From Pseudohalioglobus sediminis (GTDB lineage: Bacteria > Pseudomonadota > Gammaproteobacteria > Pseudomonadales > Halieaceae): 64,000 bases of DNA. Each line of letters opens with the position of its first letter. The stretch's first letter is position 1. The notes under the pieces were generated by a model. That model had not been told where the DNA came from, did no database searches, and saw nothing but the letters and a program-made list of their open reading frames with translations. The stretch covers positions 62,001 through 126,000 of the forward strand of contig NZ_VTUX01000005.1 of the NCBI RefSeq assembly GCF_008370495.1. Direction: 5' to 3'. Positions 59,118-64,000 of the stretch are shown here, in pieces. Made by a program: the position numbers and the translations under genes.

Positions 59118-59816
59118 TCATATTTCCGAGAGTATCTTCTCTCGCTTATCTAGATATTCTTTTTCTGTAATCAAATCCTCTCGATACAGAGACTCTAGCT
59201 TTTTAATCCTAATACCAACTGCAGTTTCGGACTGTTTAGTAGCCGCTAGAATGAACTCATCATCCGATAGCATTTTATCTATTGTCTTGTTCATGGCTAA
59301 TTCAGCGAGATCGCGCAAGGTATCGACATCGCCAAAAACGCCTGCTCCTACCCCACTTTCAGTTTCATCAGTCTTATATGACTTCTCAAACACCGCATTT
59401 CTGCTCTCGTTTTCAATTAACGATATGCGTACATGGGCATGTGCTTCTCTGTTGAAATAGTAACTACAGTCAAATTTCGATATGGATACTTTCAGACTAT
59501 AAGGCCCATCAATATCCGTACTATAGATCCCACTCTGCCCCAAAGCGGCTGTGTACATTTGATCGACGATGATGTCCGTAGATTGCTCTGTTTGAAGAGT
59601 CTTCAATACATTGCCATAACCACCACGGATAGCACCAAGCCAGTTACTTTCTGTGCCTCGGTCATCAGATACCACAATAGAGTTAATTGTCGGACCAGCT
59701 TCAGGTGCTGCAATTCCTGAGCCCTCGTACTCAACAACTGTTTGATGTGTAGAGCACGCGGAAATGAAAATCAGAATCGTGAAGGTAAAAGAGAGCCGGG
59801 AAAAAAGTCTAAGCAT
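59118..59816 (-). CDS. Lipoprotein with C-terminal SHOCT-like motif
   Basis: 232 residues; lipoprotein signal FTFTILIFISAC with Cys ~residue 21. C-terminal LESLYREDLITEKEYLDKREKILSEI matches the short SHOCT module (L...G/DLITxEEY...K..IL), often an oligomerisation motif. First gene of the leftward five-gene group; its promoter lies in the AT-rich gap to the right. Confidence 0.8.
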   Translation of the reverse strand: MLRLFSRLSFTFTILIFISACSTHQTVVEYEGSGIAAPEAGPTINSIVVSDDRGTESNWLGAIRGGYGNVLKTLQTEQSTDIIVDQMYTAALGQSGIYSTDIDGPYSLKVSISKFDCSYYFNREAHAHVRISLIENESRNAVFEKSYKTDETESGVGAGVFGDVDTLRDLAELAMNKTIDKMLSDDEFILAATKQSETAVGIRIKKLESLYREDLITEKEYLDKREKILSEI

Positions 59817-60311
59817 ATAGATGGTCCATCACCCAATATTTGAGAGCGGCAGATTATCATAAATCCGAAATCCCTTTCCTGATTTCAGTCAGTTTATGGG
59901 GACTCACCAATAGGCCCGGAGATATGCAATGTCTGGCATTTAACTACGCAGGACCTCACACCGAGTAAGAGCCGGTAGACGATACCTCTGGTGCGCAGGC
60001 TTCCGCTCAGCATATAAAACACACAAATCGAATAACTACTGGCCAGTAAAAATGTGTCTTTTTAGCTGACACCCGAGCCAGAAAATGAAGTTAATTCCCC
60101 GATAAAACAATGTGTTATCAACATTTTTGCGCAATTTAACTACGAATTTAAGCCCCCAACTCTCTAATGACAAGATCGTCATGAAAAACAACAAATACGA
60201 CGGGGAATGCACAGAAAACCAAATAAATACTATATATATCAATATGTTATGATTGTCATATGTATTTATATACAGTATTGTCTGTCATCATATCCACCTA
60301 AAGGGGTAAAT
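59817..60311. other. AT-rich gap between cargo and tnsA remnant
   Basis: No supported gene in 495 bp. It contains short repeats (TTTAACTACG twice, near 59939 and 60135), an imperfect palindrome ATGACAAGATCGTCAT at 60167-60182, and should hold promoters for the leftward lipoprotein operon and the tnsA remnant. No 22-bp phased TnsB-site series like that at the transposon ends was found here. Confidence 0.6.
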
Positions 60312-60563
60312 ATGGCAAGAGGAGGGCGCTATCAGTCAATACAGGATTACGACCGCAACCTGAGAAAGGGCGTGGGGACGGGAACAATGGATAGTTATCA
60401 GCCCTGGTTTAGAGTCCAGGATGTTCCTGGTAACTCTGGGCGATCTTCCAAGCCGTTTGGAGTTAAAACATGTCGTCAGCATCACTTGCTATCAGATATC
60501 GAAAAAAATTGCTTTCCGTACTTCGAGTATCAACAAGGCGTGGTTGATTTAAGGGAACAGTTT
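60312..60563 (+). pseudogene. tnsA: tnsA remnant (N-terminal 84 residues)
   Basis: TnsA is the endonuclease that cuts the 5' ends of Tn7. From ATG 60312 (AAGGGG just upstream) the reading is MARGGRYQ...GTMDSYQPWFRVQDVP, GRSSKPFGVKTCRQHHLLSD, YFEYQQGVVDLREQF, matching Tn7 TnsA positions ~1-84, including its DYxPWxxVQEVP and KTGRxHHLLSDLE segments. The frame then meets the IS left end at 60564 and stops at 60584. The catalytic domain (after residue ~84) is gone. Confidence 0.9.
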
Positions 60564-60671
60564 TGTAAATACCCTATCCAATAGTCCCGCGCAAATCTGG
60601 AGTTCTCAGCCATAATCAATGAGGCAAGGAGAACGACAAGGCGTAAATCCCGATTCGCTGAATCCCAGATT

Positions 60672-60905
60672 GTGAAGGTGCTGAAGGAAGTCGAAGGCGG
60701 TAGACAGGTGATGGAAGTCTGCCGCGAGTACGGCATTTCAGATGCGACCTACTACAACTGGAAAGCCAAATACGGCGGCATGGAGGTATCCGATATACGG
60801 CGACTGAAGGAGCTTGAAGAGGAGAACGGCCGGCTCAAACGGATGTTCGCCGATCTCAGTCTCAAGCATGAAGCCCTTAAGGATATCGTTGAAAAAAAGT
60901 TTTAA
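60672..60905 (+). CDS. IS3-family OrfA (transposase helix-turn-helix subunit)
   Basis: 77 residues from a GTG at 60672, though homologous sequence (RRKSRFAESQI) extends 11 codons upstream without a standard start. HTH segment EVCREYGISDATYYNWKAKYGG followed by a leucine-zipper-like EELEEENGRLKRMFADLS. Ends at TAA 60903-60905, after an A7 run (60892-60898) where a -1 shift would make the OrfAB fusion. Confidence 0.82.
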   Translation: MKVLKEVEGGRQVMEVCREYGISDATYYNWKAKYGGMEVSDIRRLKELEEENGRLKRMFADLSLKHEALKDIVEKKF

Positions 60906-61760
60906 GGCCGGCAGCGAAGCGCGAGCTCGTCGACTTCGCCAGTCAGATGCACGGGCTGAGCCTCAGGGCAGCATGCCAGATACTGAACCTCAGCCGCTCT
61001 GTCTACCGCTACCGGCCAGACACGGCCAGACACGGCCAAGGATACGCCCGTGATTGAAGCTATTCATGCGGTCGTTGAGGAATTCCCTGGCTGGGGCTTT
61101 CCCAAGGTGTACAAGACGCTGAGGCGGCGTGGATACGGCTGGAACCATAAACGCGTGCATCGCGTTTATTGCCTCCTGCGGCTAAACAAGCGGCGCAAAG
61201 GCAAGCGCAGGCTGCCAACCCGTAATCCAGAGCCACTGGCGGTACCGAGCATGGCCAATCAGTGCTGGTCGATGGACTTCATGAGCGACACCCTACGCGA
61301 TGGTCGTCGGTTCCGCACCTTCAATGTCCTGGAGGGTTTCAATCGGGAAATCCTCGCGATAGAGATAGACCTGAATTTGCCAGCAGCCAGGGTCATCCGA
61401 GTACTGGATCGGATTGCTGAGCAAAAGGGCTTTCCAGAGAAAATGCGCTGCGACAACGGGCCGAAATTTGTGTCCATCGCGTTGGCAGGTTGGGCAGAGA
61501 ATCACGGCATACACCTGGACTTTATCAAGCCAGGCAAGCCTACCCAGAACTCGTACGTTGAACGCTTTAACCGAACCTACAGGGACGAGATCCTGGATCT
61601 GTACCTGTTCAGTTCACTGACGGAGGTGAGGACTCTCACCAACGAATGGATGAGGAAGTACAACGAACAGCGGCCTCATGACTCGCTCTGAGACCTGACT
61701 CCAATCGAGTATTTGGTGGCCGCCAAACAGGCGGAAAACTCTAGTAATGCGTGGAGCTAA
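60902..61760 (+). pseudogene. IS3-family OrfB (DDE integrase), broken
   Basis: Reads PAAKRELVDFASQMHGLSLR, then LNLSRSVYRYRPDTAR up to a 10-bp tandem duplication (CCAGACACGG at 61016-61025 and 61026-61035) that shifts the frame. The DDE core continues from 61050: WSMDFMSD, CDNGPKFVS and ERFNRTYRDEIL. A TGA at 61689-61691 replaces the Gly codon in HDSLG-DLTPIEYL; beyond it the frame continues to the native stop at 61758-61760. Two independent lesions. Confidence 0.87.
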
Positions 61761-61776
61761 TCAGGGGATACTTACA

Positions 61777-62119
61777 AGTCTACCTGGCAGTGCCCGAAAA
61801 CCCGATAATCTACTTCGGGCCTCGCCCGTTCCTTCCGCGGATTCTTATTTTTGAACTCAGTTAGAAACCATTCAGAATAGCAGCTAGACCCATCAAGAAA
61901 ATCTATAAGTGGGGCTAGGTTATGTCTTCTTATAGCAGCGCTACCATCAATGCCCAACTGTTCATTGATTACATCGAACTGTGTTGGAATAAGTCGTACA
62001 GCCCTTCTATAAACTCCAAAGAGATTAGAGGGTGTTAACTTAACTCCCGCCAACAACCTACGTCTTATTACGATACTAAGGAAGGATTCCCGATCATGAG
62101 GAAAAAACATCGAGTGCAA
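61777..62119 (-). pseudogene. tnsD: tnsD/TniQ remnant (N-terminal ~114 residues)
   Basis: TnsD recognises the attTn7 sequence at the end of glmS. The leftward frame from ATG 62119 begins MHSMFFPHDRESFLSIVIRRR, with YRRAVRLIPTQFDVI, IRRHNLAPLIDFL and a terminal GHCQVD. These match the TniQ N-terminal pattern FPxPxxESxYSxxAR...G.SPxxLxxxxYG...xHTLFPLYxPF. Similarity is recognisable but low. The gene ends at the IS right end (61776). Zinc fingers and most of the protein are missing. Confidence 0.7.
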
Positions 62120-62154
62120 GACTAAAGCCGGCCAAAAAGGAACATAAACGTTAT

Positions 62155-62244
62155 ATTTACTAATTTTTATTTATTGAGTTGGCAATTTTTCTGTCAGTGC
62201 GCATTAATTATTCTTTTATGTTCAAGAATTTTTAGTTCTGCACA
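62155..62244 (-). repeat. Tn7-R-like right end with four phased TnsB-site-like repeats
   Basis: Read inward from 62244 on the minus strand: TGTGCAGAAC, then repeats CTAAAAATTCTTGAACAT, AAAGAATAATTAATGCGCAC, ACAGAAAAATTGCCAACTC and AATAAATAAAAATTAGTAAA. Core ATT ends lie 17, 38, 60 and 82 bases from the end, i.e. 21-22-bp phasing. Four abutting sites at this end match Tn7-R. The tnsD remnant starts 36 bp further in. Confidence 0.82.
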
Positions 62245-62306
62245 CTGGCTGCGGGGCCCGACGGCCGCTATTCCACCGTCACCGACTTGGCAAGGTTGCG
62301 CGGCTT
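62245..62306 (-). other. attTn7: glmS 3' end and Tn7 insertion point
   Basis: The last codons of glmS (NLAKSVTVE then TAG, 62268-62306) are the conserved TnsD recognition region. The insertion point is 62244/62245, 23 bp beyond the stop codon, close to the distance used by Tn7 in E. coli (about 23-25 bp). The site is occupied by the transposon right end. Confidence 0.8.
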
Positions 62307-64000
62307 GTCCACATCCGTGCCTTTTTGCACCGCAACATGGTAGGAGAGCAGTTGCAGGGCCACCGTGTATATCACCGGCTTCATGGCCTCGGGACAGTGC
62401 GGCATGTTCAATACCCGGACGCGAGGCTCGCTCTCAAAACCCGCTGCCCGATCGGCAAACACGAAAAGTTCGCCGCCACGGGAGCGCACCTCCTCCAGGT
62501 TGGACTTCAATTTCTCCAACAGTTCATCCCCCGGCGCCACGGCGATCACCGGCATGTCGTCGTCCACCAGCGCCAGCGGTCCATGCTTCAATTCGCCGGC
62601 GGGGTATGCCTCAGCGTGTATGTACGAGATTTCCTTGAGCTTCAGCGCCCCTTCCATGGCGATCGGATACTGTATGCCGCGGCCGAGAAACAGCGCGTGG
62701 TGCTTGGGTATAAATGCCTCGGAAAGGGCCTCTATGTTGGTATCAAGTTCCAGCGTCTCCTGCACGTAATCGGGTAAACGCTGCAGGGCGTTGACCAGCT
62801 CACGCTGTGTCTCCGGCTCCATCCCGCCGCGCCTGCCCAGGGCAATTGTCAGCATCAGCAGGGCGACCAGTTGCGTGGTGAATGCCTTGGTGGAGGCAAC
62901 GCCTATCTCCGCCCCGGCCCGGGTAAGAAACACCAGGTCACTCTCGCGCACCAGTGAGCTGTTATCCACATTGGCAATGACCATCGAGCCGACGAACTCA
63001 CCGGGAGCGGCGTTGCGCAGCGCCGCCAGCGTATCTGCGGTCTCACCGGACTGCGAAATGGTCAGCAGCAGGGTGCCCTCGTGCTGCACCCGCTTGCGAT
63101 ATCGAAATTCAGAAGCAACTTCGACTTCACAGGGGATTCCCGCCAACTCCTCAAGCCAGTAGCGGCCTACCATACCGGCGTGATAGCTGGTACCGCAGGC
63201 GACAATCTGCACATTGCGGACGCGGTCGAAAATATCCGCAGCGTTGTCACCGAAACAGGCGTCGTCGCTGAGCAGGCCGGCACCGGCGCTGAACGTGGCC
63301 GCCAGCGCGCGGGGCTGCTCGTAGATTTCCTTGAGCATATAGTGATCGTAGCCACCGAGATCAACCGACTCGACCACCTCGTCGATGCGGGTCTGTTCGC
63401 GACTAACGGCCTCACCCTGCTGGTCAAATACCTGCAGGGAGGAGGGGGAAATCAACGCCATGTCACCCTCCTCAAGATAGATAAAGCGGTCAGTGACCTG
63501 ACGCAGGGCCATCTGGTCGGAGGCGAGGAAATTCTCACCGATACCGACGCCGATCACCAGGGGGCTGCCCTGGCGCGCAGCCACGACCTGGTCCGGGTGG
63601 TCGGCATCAACCGCGGCAATGGCATAGGCGCCCTCGAGCCTGGCCACTGCCTGGCGCAGGGCTTCCAGCAGATCCAGGCCCTGCTGCAGGTAGTAATGCA
63701 GCAAGTGCACTATGACCTCGGTATCAGTGGAGGAGGCAAAATCGTAACCCGCTGCCTTCAGTTCATCACGCAAAGTGGCGTGATTCTCGATAATGCCGTT
63801 GTGCACCAGGGCCAGGCGATCTCCCGAAATATGAGGGTGGGCATTGGCGGCGGAGGGCTCGCCGTGCGTGGCCCAGCGCGTATGCGCGATGCCGGTGCAG
63901 CCATAGTGCGGCTGCAAGGCCTGCACCCGCTCCAGTTCACTGACTTTACCCAGTTGCTTGTGCAGCAGCAGGTTGCCTTCGTTATCCAGCAACGCCATGC
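62268..64000 (-). CDS. glmS: Glutamine-fructose-6-phosphate aminotransferase GlmS (N-terminus outside window)
   Basis: Makes glucosamine-6-phosphate from fructose-6-P and glutamine for peptidoglycan and LPS. About 577 residues are visible; the native ~33 N-terminal residues with catalytic Cys1 lie beyond base 64000. Glutaminase features [15 protein letters not shown] and the [12 protein letters not shown], and isomerase features [46 protein letters not shown] and the terminal NLAKSVTVE are all present. The stop TAG is at 62268-62270. Target site of the Tn7-like element. Confidence 0.97.
   Translation of the reverse strand, partial: MALLDNEGNLLLHKQLGKVSELERVQALQPHYGCTGIAHTRWATHGEPSAANAHPHISGDRLALVHNGIIENHATLRDELKAAGYDFASSTDTEVIVHLLHYYLQQGLDLLEALRQAVARLEGAYAIAAVDADHPDQVVAARQGSPLVIGVGIGENFLASDQMALRQVTDRFIYLEEGDMALISPSSLQVFDQQGEAVSREQTRIDEVVESVDLGGYDHYMLKEIYEQPRALAATFSAGAGLLSDDACFGDNAADIFDRVRNVQIVACGTSYHAGMVGRYWLEELAGIPCEVEVASEFRYRKRVQHEGTLLLTISQSGETADTLAALRNAAPGEFVGSMVIANVDNSSLVRESDLVFLTRAGAEIGVASTKAFTTQLVALLMLTIALGRRGGMEPETQRELVNALQRLPDYVQETLELDTNIEALSEAFIPKHHALFLGRGIQYPIAMEGALKLKEISYIHAEAYPAGELKHGPLALVDDDMPVIAVAPGDELLEKLKSNLEEVRSRGGELFVFADRAAGFESEPRVRVLNMPHCPEAMKPVIYTVALQLLSYHVAVQKGTDVDKPRNLAKSVTVE

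Larger units (their letters stand above)
60564..61776 (+). mobile_element. Decayed IS3-family element (IS407-like group)
   Basis: 1,213 bp. Ends read TGTAAATACCCTATCC (left) and TGTAAGTATCCCCTG (right, inverted), with terminal TG...CA as usual for IS3. OrfA/OrfB order with a -1 overlap. No 3-4-bp target duplication is seen: left flank GTTT, right flank AGTC. It joins tnsA to tnsD, both cut at its edges. OrfB is broken, so the copy is presumably non-autonomous. Confidence 0.85.
40363..62244. mobile_element. Tn7-like transposon at attTn7 carrying an aryl polyene cluster (decayed)
   Basis: I infer a 21,882-bp element. Both ends start TGTGCA reading inward, and each has its first AT-rich TnsB-site-like repeat at the same distance (core ATT ends 17 bases in). 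The left end has three such repeats, the right end four at 21-22-bp spacing, mirroring Tn7-L and Tn7-R. The right end is next to glmS, 23 bp beyond its stop, the Tn7 orientation. Remnants of tnsA and tnsD lie inside. Immediate 5-bp flanks are GCTGG and CTGGC, so the expected duplication is not exact. Cargo: 40925-59816. Confidence 0.85.

Noticed and set aside
60030-60311. Possible second transposon end upstream of tnsA (TGTGTT-type starts and TGTCAT repeats)
   Set aside because: No series of phased AT-core repeats as at the two accepted ends, and the repeats lie on the opposite strand to the Tn7-R pattern.
60564-61776. The IS3 as mobiliser of the pigment cluster
   Set aside because: Only one copy is present, it lies inside the element and has broken OrfB; a composite transposon would need two.

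Overview
The window is a chromosomal segment of a gammaproteobacterium. The gene order coaBC-algC-argB-slmA next to pyrE and a Crc-like gene, and the gmk-rpoZ-spoT-ridA-oxyR-recG run, resemble pseudomonads and marine Halieaceae/Cellvibrionales. A TRAP transporter and TonB receptor are also present. I read it as a marine, Halieaceae-like bacterium; no rRNA is present to confirm this.

Bases 1-40,360 are ordinary, densely packed core genome. In order: ftsY (cut by the window edge), rsmD, coaD, mutM, rpmG/rpmB, radC, coaBC, a long algC, argB, slmA, pyrE, a Crc-like gene, rph, yicC, gmk, rpoZ, spoT, ridA, oxyR, recG, a rubredoxin-rubredoxin reductase fusion, ubiC-ubiA, yaaA, TRAP transporter genes (dctQM and dctP), an acyl-CoA thioesterase, uvrD, a SPOR-domain protein, SirB, a large lipoprotein with an HExxH motif, and a TonB-dependent receptor.

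Bases 40,363-62,244 form what I interpret as a 21.9-kb Tn7-like transposon inserted at attTn7, 23 bp past the glmS stop codon. Both ends begin TGTGCA. The left end has three and the glmS-proximal right end has four phased AT-rich repeats resembling TnsB-binding sites, the 3+4 pattern of Tn7-L and Tn7-R. Inside are the N-terminal parts of tnsA and of a tnsD/TniQ gene, each cut exactly at one end of a decayed IS3-family element. tnsB, tnsC and the rest of tnsA and tnsD are gone, so the element should be immobile on its own.

The cargo (40,925-59,816) is a complete aryl-polyene-type (APE/xanthomonadin/flexirubin-like) type II polyketide pigment cluster. A divergent phosphopantetheinyl transferase faces an 18-gene rightward operon with mostly overlapping stop/start codons. 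The operon encodes a truncated ketosynthase partner, acyltransferase, two ACPs, a membrane protein, an aryl-AMP ligase fused to a dehydratase, a glycosyltransferase, an LpxL-like acyltransferase, a HAL/TAL/PAL-type ammonia lyase, a thioesterase, a LolA-like carrier, an RND/MMPL exporter, a DUF3261-like lipoprotein, ketosynthase, dehydratase, ketoreductase and a second ketosynthase. A convergent leftward group of five genes encodes a flavin-dependent halogenase-like protein with a WxWxIP motif and four small envelope proteins. The inferred pathway is: aromatic starter made by the ammonia lyase, activated onto ACP, extended by ketosynthase, ketoreductase and dehydratase, possibly halogenated, then attached to a lipid and moved to the outer membrane. 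Bases 62,268-64,000 are glmS, whose start lies outside the window.
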